From a gamma proteobacterium SCGC AB-629-P17 (GTDB taxonomy: Bacteria > Pseudomonadota > Gammaproteobacteria > PS1 > Pseudothioglobaceae), in contig KB889757.1 of the NCBI GenBank assembly GCA_000372785.1, positions 1 to 64,000 on the forward strand: 64,000 nt of DNA. The letters run 5' to 3'. Both the position numbers and the translations under genes were made by a program. Positions 40,648 through 50,420 of the stretch are shown one piece after another. The notes below the pieces were generated by a model. That model was not told the origin of the DNA. It saw only the letters and a program-made list of their open reading frames with translations, and did not search any database. Each line of letters opens with the position of its first letter. The stretch's first letter is position 1.

Positions 40648-42006
40648 TCAAAGACTCCTCAAATAAGAGTGGTATTCAAAATCTGTTATCGTTGATTCAA
40701 ATCTCTTTATTTCTGATTCTTTAACGCATTTATAGCATTGCTGAAACTGTTCTCCAAAAAAATCCTTTACTAGTGATGATACACTTGTTTTCTCTACAGC
40801 TTCCCTCCATGTGACACCTAGTGATGGTGGATGTTGTGCATGGGCATTGCCGATAGTTTCTTTACCATGCGGGAGTTTGCCTTGTATGCCAGCATACACG
40901 CTCGTAAGCACTGATGCAAATACTAAGTAGGGATTGGAGTCAGCACTAGCGACACGAAATTCGAGCCTAGTCGCTTCAGTGGAAGCTTCTGGTAGTCTTA
41001 TTAGTGCGGTTCTATTTTCATTTCCCCAACTTAAAGTTGTTGGTGCGTGGTCAGCGTTATGGACTAGACGTCTATAAGAGTTCGAGTGAGGGGCATAGAA
41101 AGATAGAAAGTCAGGAGTCGTTTTCAGAAGACCTGCAATGGCATGAGAAAAGAGACCCTGAGGTTGCTTATTTTTATCCATAGTAAAGACATTATTTCCA
41201 TCTTTGTCGACAACACTTAGATGAACATGCATACCATTTCCAGCTTCATCAGAAAATGGTTTAGCCATAAAGGTGGCATTCATATTAAATTGTCTAGCAC
41301 AATTTTTGATTAGGCGTTTCAGTAAGAATGTTTGGTCAGCCATCAATAGAGCATCATCATGGTGCAGCAGGTTAATCTCAAATTGTCCAGGAGCACATTC
41401 CTTGATTGCAGTTTCCGCAGGAATTCCTAACGAGTGAGCACTCTTTTCAACAAGGGTAAAGAAGCCTTCAAAATCATCCATTTCGCTCAAGTTGAGTAAT
41501 TGAACGTCCTGGTAACGTCTTTGGCTGCCAGGTATTAAGGGAGTTTGAGGGTGACCATTAGCTTGAAGCTTATTATCGACAAGATAAAATTCCATCTCCG
41601 GAGCTATCACCGGTCTGAGGCCCAGCTCAGTAAAACGATCCAGAACCTTACTGAGTATGTGTCTTGGGTCGGCAAAAATTGGTTTGCCATCACCATCCTC
41701 CATGCTCACTAGGCATTGAGCTGTATTGCGAGAATTCCATGGAGTCACTGCAAGGGAACTTTCAACGGGTCTACAAATTGCATCACCATCACCTGTCATA
41801 ATCAAACCAGTTCCTTTAGGATTGTCACCCCAAATATCCAGAACAAAGCTTGAAATAGGCATCCTAAGACCACCATCAAATGCTTTTATTAGAGTTATTG
41901 GCGAAGCGTTTTTTCCTCTTGGTATGCCATTAAAGTCTACATATATAAACTCAATTTTTTCCAACTCTGGATTTAAATCTAGAAATTTTTTTGCAATGTT
42001 TTTCAT
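40648..42006 (-). CDS. puuA: Glutamine synthetase family protein, gamma-glutamylputrescine synthetase-like (PuuA/SpuI type)
   Basis: 452 aa; PEMEFYLVD, GNGMHVHLSVVD, NRTALIRLPEASTEATRLEFRVASADSNPYLVFA; polyamine neighbourhood. Confidence 0.83.
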   Translation of the reverse strand: MKNIAKKFLDLNPELEKIEFIYVDFNGIPRGKNASPITLIKAFDGGLRMPISSFVLDIWGDNPKGTGLIMTGDGDAICRPVESSLAVTPWNSRNTAQCLVSMEDGDGKPIFADPRHILSKVLDRFTELGLRPVIAPEMEFYLVDNKLQANGHPQTPLIPGSQRRYQDVQLLNLSEMDDFEGFFTLVEKSAHSLGIPAETAIKECAPGQFEINLLHHDDALLMADQTFLLKRLIKNCARQFNMNATFMAKPFSDEAGNGMHVHLSVVDKDGNNVFTMDKNKQPQGLFSHAIAGLLKTTPDFLSFYAPHSNSYRRLVHNADHAPTTLSWGNENRTALIRLPEASTEATRLEFRVASADSNPYLVFASVLTSVYAGIQGKLPHGKETIGNAHAQHPPSLGVTWREAVEKTSVSSLVKDFFGEQFQQCYKCVKESEIKRFESTITDFEYHSYLRSL

Positions 42007-42089
42007 TTATTATCTTTTACTAACCATATATTTTGATTGTTATTACTAGACCGTATTAAAATTCTTGAACGGATTATATTAAATTAATT

Positions 42090-42143
42090 ATTGTCAAAAA
42101 GCAAAAATGGATTACACTATATCACTTAATTGCTTTTGGCAAT
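42090..42143. promoter_or_regulatory. Imperfect inverted repeat in the divergent puuA-like/spuC-like promoter region
   Basis: ATTGTCAAAAAGCAA ... TTGCTTTTGGCAAT; arms differ by one mismatch and one indel. Confidence 0.4.
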
Positions 42144-42185
42144 CTAGTACGTTGAAGTTTTTATTTATACTTTTTTATTTAGGGA

Positions 42186-43565
42186 ATGATTATGACTGAC
42201 AGCACTTTAAACCTTCAAAACCGCAATGCACAGCATCACATGCAATCATTTAGCGATTTTGCCTACACAAAGAACCCAGCGGCAACACACATCATTACCC
42301 GTGCAGACGGTGTCTATATCTATGATAGTGATGGCCACAAAATACTAGATAGCATGTCAGGATTGTGGTGCGTTAATATGGGTTACGGTCAGAACTCAAT
42401 CATCAACGCAGTCAATAAGCAGATGAAAGAGCTTGTTTACTATAATAATTTTTTCGGCACAAGCCACCCTGCAGCAATCAAGTTATCTGAAATGATTACA
42501 GATTTAACACCTGAAGGATTGAACAAGATCTATTTTACCGGTTCAGGTTCTGAGGCAAATGACACCATGATCAGACTTGTAAGGCACTACTGGGCCGCTA
42601 AAGGCAAGCCGTCTAAGTCAGTAATAATTAGTCGAAAAAATGCTTATCACGGGTCCACTATGGCCGGTGCTAGTCTGGGTGGCATGAGTACCATGCACGC
42701 CCAGGGAGGACTACCTATACCTGAGATTGAACACGTAGATCAGCCCTACTATTTCGAAGCATGCGTTGAAGCTGGAGAAAAGATTGATACTGACGATTTT
42801 GGCAGAAAAGCTGCACAAAGTCTGGCAAATAAAATTGATGAACTGGGTGAGGACAGAGTTGCAGCATTTATAGCTGAGCCTATTCAGGGTGCAGGTGGCG
42901 TTATTATTCCACCAAAAACGTATTGGCCGGAAATAAGCCGAATTTGTCAAGAACGCAACATTTTATTGGTAGCTGATGAAGTCATTTGTGGATTTGGAAG
43001 GACGGGCGAATGGTTCGGGACTGATTATTATGATATTAAGCCAGACCTGATGCTTTTTGCAAAAGCGGTGACTTCAGGATATCTTCCTGTAGGCGGTGTA
43101 ATTGTTCGTGATGACCTGGTGGATGTTATAGTCTCTGCAGGACAAGAATTTGCGCACGGTTATACTTATTCCGGTCATCCAACCTGCATGGCTGCAGGAA
43201 TTGCCAATCTCGAATTGATGAAAGAAACAAATATTGTGAATCAAGTACAAAGCAAAACAGCTCCCTATCTAGCTAGTAAATGGAAGACTTTGCAAGAGCA
43301 TCCATTAGTGGGTGAGGCTCGTTGTCTTGGAATGCTTGCATCCTTGGAGATAGTCGAAGATAAAAACAATTATAAGCGCTTCGAAAATAGTAAAGAGGTT
43401 GTAACAAGGTGTCGGGATTATTGCTATGACAATGGCTTAGTCATGAGGGCAATAGTCAACAAGATGGTTATTGCGCCTCCTTTAATCTGTTCCAACGAAC
43501 ATATAGATGAAATTATTGAAAAGGTATGGAAGTGTCTTGATTTGACCGCTCATTCCACAAAGTAG
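42186..43565 (+). CDS. spuC: Class III aminotransferase (putrescine-/GABA-pyruvate transaminase, SpuC-like)
   Basis: 459 aa; DGHKILDSMSGLWCVNMGYG, GSEANDTMIRLVRHYW, DEVICGFGRTGEWFG, KAVTSGYLPVGGV. Confidence 0.87.
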   Translation: MIMTDSTLNLQNRNAQHHMQSFSDFAYTKNPAATHIITRADGVYIYDSDGHKILDSMSGLWCVNMGYGQNSIINAVNKQMKELVYYNNFFGTSHPAAIKLSEMITDLTPEGLNKIYFTGSGSEANDTMIRLVRHYWAAKGKPSKSVIISRKNAYHGSTMAGASLGGMSTMHAQGGLPIPEIEHVDQPYYFEACVEAGEKIDTDDFGRKAAQSLANKIDELGEDRVAAFIAEPIQGAGGVIIPPKTYWPEISRICQERNILLVADEVICGFGRTGEWFGTDYYDIKPDLMLFAKAVTSGYLPVGGVIVRDDLVDVIVSAGQEFAHGYTYSGHPTCMAAGIANLELMKETNIVNQVQSKTAPYLASKWKTLQEHPLVGEARCLGMLASLEIVEDKNNYKRFENSKEVVTRCRDYCYDNGLVMRAIVNKMVIAPPLICSNEHIDEIIEKVWKCLDLTAHSTK

Positions 43566-43578
43566 GTTAATCTTTCGA

Positions 43579-44847
43579 GTGCAATCTTATTACCAAGCCA
43601 GTCGCAATATAGAAATCAGTCAGCCCCAACTATCAGGAGATATTGAAGCAGATGTCTGTATTGTTGGTGGTGGCTATACCGGCCTATCAAGCGCCCTGTA
43701 TTTGGCAAAAGAGGGACTCAATGTAGTACTACTCGAAGCCAATAGGTTGGCATCAGGTGCATCAGGTGCCAACGGAGGTCAGGTTTCAGGAGGGATGCGC
43801 AGAGATCAGTTTTACATAGAAAAAGCTCTAGGCAAAGAATATGCTCGCGTTTTGTGGGATATAGGCGAGAAAGCCAAATACCATGCCAAGGACTTGATGG
43901 ATGAATACCAAATTCAGTGTGACTATAAAAAAGGTATCGCACACCCCAATCACAAGCAAAAATTTTGTGAAGATTCTCGGCGCTATGTCGAACATTTGAA
44001 CCAGAATTACGATTACCACGATATTGAGTATCTAGATGATGATGAGATGAAAGAGGTAACTGGCTCCGAGACCTATTTCGGTGGCAGTTATGACAAAGGT
44101 GAGGCTCATTGTCACCCACTCAATTACGCACTAGGTATTGCACAGGCGGCACTATCGGCAAATGCAAAGATCTATGAAAATAGCACCGTATCAAGTTATG
44201 ATTTGTCTAGCAGTCATGTTAAAGTGAATACCAAATCGGGTTCTGTTAAAGCGGACCGCGTGGTACTTGCCTGTAACGGCTATTTGGGTAATCTTGAGAA
44301 ACGCCTAAATTCGAAATTATTGCCAATGAATAACTATATTGTTGCTACCAAACCTCTAGATAATGAAACTATTGCAAAGATTAATCCAAGAGACATCGCT
44401 TTTGCTGATTCGAGGTTCGTTATCAATTATTTTCGATTGAGTGCCAACAAGCGCCTACTTTTTGGTGGTGGTGAAAATTACTCACAAGAACTTAGCAAAA
44501 ATATTCTTCCTATTGTTACAAAACCGCTTGAAAAGATTTATCCTTTCTTAAGTGGCGTTAAGATTGACTATGCCTGGGGTGGTAAGCTGGCATTAACAAT
44601 GAACAGGTTGCCATTCTATAAAGAAATGAATAAAGGAAAGGTATTAAGTGCGCAGGGCTATTCAGGACAAGGTGTCGCTCTAGCAAGCTATGCCGGAAAG
44701 GTAATTGCAGAGAAGATTACTGGTGATGGAGAGATATTTGACATAATGGCTAATATTCCAATGAGAAGCTTTCCTGGTGGCAGGTTTCTACGAAATCCTA
44801 CCATGAGGGTCGGAATGTTTTATCACGCTATGCTTGACCGCCTATAG
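43579..44847 (+). CDS. puuB: FAD-dependent gamma-glutamylputrescine oxidoreductase-like
   Basis: 422 aa from a GTG start; DVCIVGGGYTGLSSALYLA, GASGANGGQVSGGMRRDQ, QGYSGQGVALASYAGK. Confidence 0.85.
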   Translation: MQSYYQASRNIEISQPQLSGDIEADVCIVGGGYTGLSSALYLAKEGLNVVLLEANRLASGASGANGGQVSGGMRRDQFYIEKALGKEYARVLWDIGEKAKYHAKDLMDEYQIQCDYKKGIAHPNHKQKFCEDSRRYVEHLNQNYDYHDIEYLDDDEMKEVTGSETYFGGSYDKGEAHCHPLNYALGIAQAALSANAKIYENSTVSSYDLSSSHVKVNTKSGSVKADRVVLACNGYLGNLEKRLNSKLLPMNNYIVATKPLDNETIAKINPRDIAFADSRFVINYFRLSANKRLLFGGGENYSQELSKNILPIVTKPLEKIYPFLSGVKIDYAWGGKLALTMNRLPFYKEMNKGKVLSAQGYSGQGVALASYAGKVIAEKITGDGEIFDIMANIPMRSFPGGRFLRNPTMRVGMFYHAMLDRL

Positions 44848-44914
44848 TTAGTGGTGAAATCTAATATAATGAGAGCTGTTATTGACACAATTTTTGTAAC
44901 AAAGACCAAATTTA

Positions 44915-45877
44915 ATGAGCGATTTTAAAGATGTAACTACAGACCAGGCGTTTACTAAAAAAACTCTCTATGGTAGAGATGGAGAGATGACTTATAGTGG
45001 CGCTCTTAGTTTTTTAAGGCGCAAATACACCAAAGAATTAGAGGGTGTTGATATTGCTGTTAGTGGTATTCCATTCGATGCTGCAACGAGCTTCCGACCT
45101 GGTGCAAGATTTGGGCCTAAAGCGATAAGAGAGGCTTCTGTTCAGCTTGCTGAGCTGTTAGCATATCCTGATGGTATCGATCCTTTCAAGACTTTGGCGG
45201 TTACTGATTATGGTGATTGTGAACTGGATTATGGAATTCATAGTAATGTCGTTTCTCAGATTGAAGCACATGCTAAGACTATTTTGGATTCTGGAACAGA
45301 GATGCTGACTTTTGGTGGCGATCATTTTGTTACTTATCCTCTGTTACGTGCTCATGCTGAAAAGTTCGGACCGATAGCACTTGTTCATTTTGATGCACAT
45401 ACAGATACTTGGCCTGATGAAGATGGTCGATTAGACCATGGAACTATGTTTTCTAGAGCTATAAAAGAAGACCTGATTGATACCAAGCACTCTATTCAGG
45501 TTGGAATCAGAACACATAATAGCAACACCAAGGGTGTCACTATTCTTGACGCACCATGGGTTCATAAAAATGGTGTTGATAAGGTCATTAAAAAAATAAT
45601 TGAAGTTGTTAAGGATCGACCAGCTTATCTGACTTTTGATATAGATGGTCTTGACCCTGCGTATGCTCCAGGAACTGGTACACCGGTGGCTGGTGGCCTA
45701 ACATCTGCACAAGCCCTAGCGATTATCAGAGGGCTAGACGGTTTAAATTTTATCGGAGCAGATGTCGTTGAGGTAGCTCCTGCTTATGACCATTCAGAAA
45801 TCACGGCTATTGCTGCAGCAACTATAGCTCATGACTATTTGGTTCTTCGTGCAAAGCAAAAAATGAGTGACAAATAA
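44915..45877 (+). CDS. speB: Agmatinase-like ureohydrolase
   Basis: 320 aa; TFGGDHFVTYP, VHFDAHTDTWPDE, TFDIDGLDPAYAPGTGTPVAGG (manganese ligands). Confidence 0.88.
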   Translation: MSDFKDVTTDQAFTKKTLYGRDGEMTYSGALSFLRRKYTKELEGVDIAVSGIPFDAATSFRPGARFGPKAIREASVQLAELLAYPDGIDPFKTLAVTDYGDCELDYGIHSNVVSQIEAHAKTILDSGTEMLTFGGDHFVTYPLLRAHAEKFGPIALVHFDAHTDTWPDEDGRLDHGTMFSRAIKEDLIDTKHSIQVGIRTHNSNTKGVTILDAPWVHKNGVDKVIKKIIEVVKDRPAYLTFDIDGLDPAYAPGTGTPVAGGLTSAQALAIIRGLDGLNFIGADVVEVAPAYDHSEITAIAAATIAHDYLVLRAKQKMSDK

Positions 45878-45920
45878 CAGTCTAAGACTACTTTAGATAA
45901 TTTCAATTCAAAATAATATA

Positions 45921-46643
45921 ATGATAATAGGAATTCTTCAAACTGGAAAAAATCATGAGGAATTAGTTGACCAGTATGGTACTTATGCTGAAATGTTGGT
46001 TGCTCTAATTAATGCTCAAGAGAAATTATTTGAATTTAAAACATTTGAAATTTTGGATGAAAAATTTCCTAAAGATCATCTCGAATGTGATGGTTGGATT
46101 ATTACCGGATCTAAGCATGGTGTTTATGAAGAGCTTGCTTGGATTAAACGCCTCAGTAAATTAATTAATGATATTTATGATGCTGGTAAGCCTTTATTGG
46201 GCGTGTGTTTTGGCCATCAAATAATTGCAAAAGCGTTAGGAGGTGATGTTGAAAAATCAGAGAAGGGTTGGGGTTTAGGTTTGCATACCTATCGAATTGA
46301 CAATAAAACTGATTATATGGGTAATTTGGCAGAAAAAATCACCTTAAATATTTGCCATCAAGACCAAGTGATTAGGCCTCCCCAAGGGGCTGTCGTTTAT
46401 GCTCAGTCTGATTTTTGTAAGTGTGCGGGCTTTTTTATCAAAGATAAGGTTTTAACTATGCAGGCACATCCTGAATTTTTGGTTGATTTTACAAAAGACC
46501 TTCTAAATTTTCGAAGTGAAGATGAGGGAGGTTATATTCCACAAGAGGTTGTTGACAAGGCTATCTATGGTCTTGAAGACAATCCTAGTCGAGTTGAGTC
46601 GAAACACTTCGCCGAGACTATTCGACGTTTTTTCTTAAACTAA
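45921..46643 (+). CDS. Class I glutamine amidotransferase-like protein
   Basis: 240 aa; GVCFGHQIIAKALGG (nucleophile Cys) and MQAHPEF (His/Glu) complete a GATase1 triad. Confidence 0.85.
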   Translation: MIIGILQTGKNHEELVDQYGTYAEMLVALINAQEKLFEFKTFEILDEKFPKDHLECDGWIITGSKHGVYEELAWIKRLSKLINDIYDAGKPLLGVCFGHQIIAKALGGDVEKSEKGWGLGLHTYRIDNKTDYMGNLAEKITLNICHQDQVIRPPQGAVVYAQSDFCKCAGFFIKDKVLTMQAHPEFLVDFTKDLLNFRSEDEGGYIPQEVVDKAIYGLEDNPSRVESKHFAETIRRFFLN

Positions 46644-47842
46644 TCTAGCTTGTTGAATGCCGTTGTAGCTTTTTCAGTGACATATCTGCCGATTGGTATT
46701 GCTGAAGTTGCTGCGGGAGAAGGGGTATTACAGACGTGAATAGAGCGTTTGCTCTCAACGAATAGGAAATCATTCACTAAGGTACCGTCACCCAACACCG
46801 CTTGAGCGCGGATACCTGCAGGGTATGGCTGGAGGTCTTTAAGTTTAATTAATGGGCTATACTTATTCACTTGCTTTAGGTAACCTCGCTTATATTTGGA
46901 GTTTTTCATTTCAGTCATTCCCGATTTGAAATGATTCCTAATAACTTTGTAAAAACCTTTAAAACTTAACATTTCAAGGGTGTCTCTTGGACTGAAATTG
47001 ACTTTGCCATAACCTTCTCTTTTAAAGCCAAGAACAGCGTTTGGACCAACAGTAACGGAACCGTCAATCATCTTTGTAAGGTGTATACCAAGAAAAGGCA
47101 GGTCGGGATCCGGTATAGGATAGATTAGATGTTTGATGAGTGTATTGTGTTTCTTCGGTAATTTAAAGTATTCACCACGAAATGGAATGATTTGAAAATC
47201 TGTTTTAATATCAAGAAGATTGGCCATTCTGTCGGCCATTAAGCCTGCACAGCAGACAAGGTACTTTGAAACAAAGGTTTCATTTTTAGAGATAACTTTA
47301 ATCTCATTTAAGTCCTCTTTGAGATTAATTATTTCGGTGTCGAGAAGGTACTCTCCACCCATTGCTTCATACTGCTCGGCCATTTTTTCAGTAACAATGC
47401 GGTAGTTCACAATGCCGGTTGATTTCACCAAAATAGCGCCAACTCCTTGAGCATTGGGTTCGGTTTCGAGAAGCTGTTGTTGGTCTAGAATTTCAGCTTC
47501 AATTTCATTTTCTTTGCATCGCTGATACAATTCATGCATACCTGATAACTCTTCATCAGAGGTTGCTACTATTAACTTACTGCACTGATTATATGGAATC
47601 TCATGAGTTGTACAAAAGTTGATTGTTTCTTTTAAGCCTTCTTTACAAAACTTGGCTTTTAGACTACCAGGTTGGTAGTAGACTCCGGCATGTATAACGC
47701 CACTGTTATGACCTGTTTGGTGGTCACCAAAGGAGTTTTCTTTTTCTAATAAAAGAATACGTTTATCGGAGTGTTTTGTAATGAGCGATAGAGCGGTTGA
47801 AACTCCTACAATTCCGCCACCAATAACAATATAGTCATACAT
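46640..47842 (-). CDS. lhgO: L-2-hydroxyglutarate oxidase/dehydrogenase
   Basis: 400 aa; DYIVIGGGIVGVSTALSL, GHNSGVIHAGVYYQPGSLKAKFCKEG, VGPNAVLGFKREGY. Confidence 0.92.
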   Translation of the reverse strand: MYDYIVIGGGIVGVSTALSLITKHSDKRILLLEKENSFGDHQTGHNSGVIHAGVYYQPGSLKAKFCKEGLKETINFCTTHEIPYNQCSKLIVATSDEELSGMHELYQRCKENEIEAEILDQQQLLETEPNAQGVGAILVKSTGIVNYRIVTEKMAEQYEAMGGEYLLDTEIINLKEDLNEIKVISKNETFVSKYLVCCAGLMADRMANLLDIKTDFQIIPFRGEYFKLPKKHNTLIKHLIYPIPDPDLPFLGIHLTKMIDGSVTVGPNAVLGFKREGYGKVNFSPRDTLEMLSFKGFYKVIRNHFKSGMTEMKNSKYKRGYLKQVNKYSPLIKLKDLQPYPAGIRAQAVLGDGTLVNDFLFVESKRSIHVCNTPSPAATSAIPIGRYVTEKATTAFNKLD

Positions 47843-47896
47843 TATGAAAATCTTCCCAATAATACTTCGTTTCCAGCGGAAGGTTTTGATAGCATA

Positions 47897-49111
47897 TTAA
47901 GAGACGATACCATTTTCTCTAAGGTGTTGGATTTTTTCACTATCATAACCAAGCTCACTTGATAAGATTTTCTCGCAATGCTCTGATAGATCTGGCGACG
48001 CTGATCTATATTGCAAGGGTGTTTCGGAAAGATTGATTGGCGAGGCAATAGTGTAAATCTGTTTGCTACAATTATCAGGAATTTTCCTAACTAGATTTCT
48101 ATGCTTTATTTGCGAGTGGTTAAAGACTTCTTGCAAAGTGTTGATAGGTCCGCAGGGGATATCCAATGTTTCCAATTGATTGACCCACCAAACTGTCGGC
48201 TGTGATAGAAGGATTTTACTTAAATGTTCAATAAGAGATTCTCGATTAATCACTCGTTGTTCATTGGTTTGGAAGTTGGGGTTATCTGCTAACTCTGGTC
48301 GCTCAACAAATTGGCAAAATTTTCTAAATTGAGTGTCATTGCCAATCGCAAGCATTATTATTCCATCACTAGTATTAAAAGTTTGGTAGGGTACGATATT
48401 AGGATGGGCATTTCCTTGGCGCTTTGGATTATTTCCAGTCGCTAAATAGTTCAAGCCTTGATTCGCAAGGGTAGCTACTTGAACATCTAACAAAGCGATA
48501 TCAATATATTGTCCTTTATCAATATGGTTGCGTGCCATCAAAGCTGCAAGTATTGCGTTACTACAGTAGAGACCAGTCATTATATCAGTAAGTGCGACTC
48601 CTGCTTTCATTGGCTCTCCATTAGTCACGCCAGTGATACTCATCAGTCCTCCCTCACCCTGTATCATAGCGTCGTATCCGGCCCGCTCTGATGAAGGCCC
48701 AGTTTGGCCAAAACCCGTAATGGAACAGTAAATTAAATTCGGATTAAGTAATTTCAATTTAGGATAATCAAGACCATATTTGGCGAGAGTACCAACTTTG
48801 AAATTTTCAATAAAGACATCGGCATTTTTCACCAAATCCTTGATAATTTGTTGACCAGTTTTATGTTGTATATCAATTGCAATAGATTGTTTATTTCGAT
48901 TGGTAGAGTGGAAGTAGGCTGCCTGAGGAGGTTGAGTGGAAGTTTTTTCCTTGATAAATGGAGGCCCCCAATATCTTGTATCGTCGCCTTTGTTGGGTCG
49001 CTCTATTTTAATAACCTGAGCACCAAAATCAGCCAACATCTGTGATGCCCATGGGCCAGCTAAAATACGGCTCAAGTCAATAACCTTGATTCCTTTAAGT
49101 GCTCCTGTCAT
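47897..49111 (-). CDS. CaiB/BaiF family class III CoA-transferase (candidate glutarate CoA-transferase)
   Basis: 404 aa; GIKVIDLSRILAGPWASQMLADFGAQVIKIERPNKGDDTRYWGPPF, YCSITGFGQTGP; adjacent to gcdH. Confidence 0.92.
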   Translation of the reverse strand: MTGALKGIKVIDLSRILAGPWASQMLADFGAQVIKIERPNKGDDTRYWGPPFIKEKTSTQPPQAAYFHSTNRNKQSIAIDIQHKTGQQIIKDLVKNADVFIENFKVGTLAKYGLDYPKLKLLNPNLIYCSITGFGQTGPSSERAGYDAMIQGEGGLMSITGVTNGEPMKAGVALTDIMTGLYCSNAILAALMARNHIDKGQYIDIALLDVQVATLANQGLNYLATGNNPKRQGNAHPNIVPYQTFNTSDGIIMLAIGNDTQFRKFCQFVERPELADNPNFQTNEQRVINRESLIEHLSKILLSQPTVWWVNQLETLDIPCGPINTLQEVFNHSQIKHRNLVRKIPDNCSKQIYTIASPINLSETPLQYRSASPDLSEHCEKILSSELGYDSEKIQHLRENGIVS

Positions 49112-50292
49112 TAGAAAAAAGCTTGTATACCGGTAATCGCTCTGCCCAAGATGAGCGCGTGGATATCATGCGTGCCTTCATAAGTATTAACTGTTTCAAG
49201 GTTCATCATATGGCGAATAACGTGATATTCATCGACTATTCCATATGCCCCGTGAATATCTCTAGCACTACGGGCAATATTTAAAGCCTTTCCACAAGAA
49301 TTACGCTTCATCATTGAAATGAGCTCAACAGGGCACTGATCGTTGTCCATTAGGCGACCCATCTGTAAGCAGCCTTGCAATCCAAGACTAATATCAGTTA
49401 GCATATCGGCAAGTTTTTTTTGAATGAGCTGATTGCTGGCTAGTGGGCGATTAAATTGTTTTCGTTCTAAGGCGTAGTTTCGTGCTGTCTGATAACAGAA
49501 TTCAGCAGCGCCGAGGACTCCCCAGGCGATACCGTAACGCGCTTTATTTAAGCAGCCAAATGGACCTGCAAGGCCGCTAATATCGGGAAATAAGTTCTCA
49601 TCGGGCACAAAAACATCGTCCATTACGATTTCTCCAGTAATCGAGGTTCGCAGTGAGAATTTACCATCTATTTTTGGCGCCGATAATCCATCCATGTCCT
49701 TTTCTAGAATAAAGCCTCGAACTACACCATCTAATTTTGCCCAAACAACAAACACATCTGCAATAGGAGAATTGGTAATCCAAATTTTATTGCCGGTTAG
49801 ATGGTAACCACCTCCAACCTTTTTGGCACGCGTTGACATTGAAGCGGGGTCACTACCTGAGTTTGGTTCAGTTAAGCCAAAACAACCAACCCACTCACCA
49901 CTGAGCAGTTTTGGCAGATATTTACTTTTTTGTTCTTCGCTACCGTAACTATATATCGGGTGAATTACGAGAGAAGACTGAACACTCATTGCTGAACGAT
50001 AGCCGCTATCAATACGTTCAATTTCACGAGCAATAAGACCATAGCTGACATAATTGACCTCACTGCCGCCATACTTTTCAGGCAAGGTTGGACCTAACAG
50101 GCCAAGTTCTCCTAGCTCGTTCAAAATTTCACGGTCAAACGTTTCATTTCTATTGGCCATCAGCACTCGGGGTGCTAAATGTTCCTGACAGTAATCGTGA
50201 GCTGTATCGCGGATAAGTTTTTCTTCGCCGCTCAGCTGACCTTCTAAAAACATACTATCTTGCCAGTTAAAATTTGTTAATGATTGGCTCAT
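49111..50292 (-). CDS. gcdH: Glutaryl-CoA dehydrogenase
   Basis: 393 aa acyl-CoA dehydrogenase; [71 protein letters not shown]. Confidence 0.95.
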   Translation of the reverse strand: MSQSLTNFNWQDSMFLEGQLSGEEKLIRDTAHDYCQEHLAPRVLMANRNETFDREILNELGELGLLGPTLPEKYGGSEVNYVSYGLIAREIERIDSGYRSAMSVQSSLVIHPIYSYGSEEQKSKYLPKLLSGEWVGCFGLTEPNSGSDPASMSTRAKKVGGGYHLTGNKIWITNSPIADVFVVWAKLDGVVRGFILEKDMDGLSAPKIDGKFSLRTSITGEIVMDDVFVPDENLFPDISGLAGPFGCLNKARYGIAWGVLGAAEFCYQTARNYALERKQFNRPLASNQLIQKKLADMLTDISLGLQGCLQMGRLMDNDQCPVELISMMKRNSCGKALNIARSARDIHGAYGIVDEYHVIRHMMNLETVNTYEGTHDIHALILGRAITGIQAFF

Positions 50293-50306
50293 ACAATTTC
50301 TATTTT

Positions 50307-50322
50307 AAAATGTCGACATTTT
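50307..50322. promoter_or_regulatory. 16-bp perfect palindrome AAAATGTCGACATTTT between gcdH and the GntR-family gene (candidate operator)
   Basis: Read directly; 15 nt upstream of the gcdH start in a divergent intergenic region. Confidence 0.55.
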
Positions 50323-50420
50323 GACATTATAACTACATTTGTGATAAAATTCAATTTATAATATTTTTTTATCGTATCAACTTTTTATTAATTATTAATC
50401 ATATAAAAAATAAATAGTAT

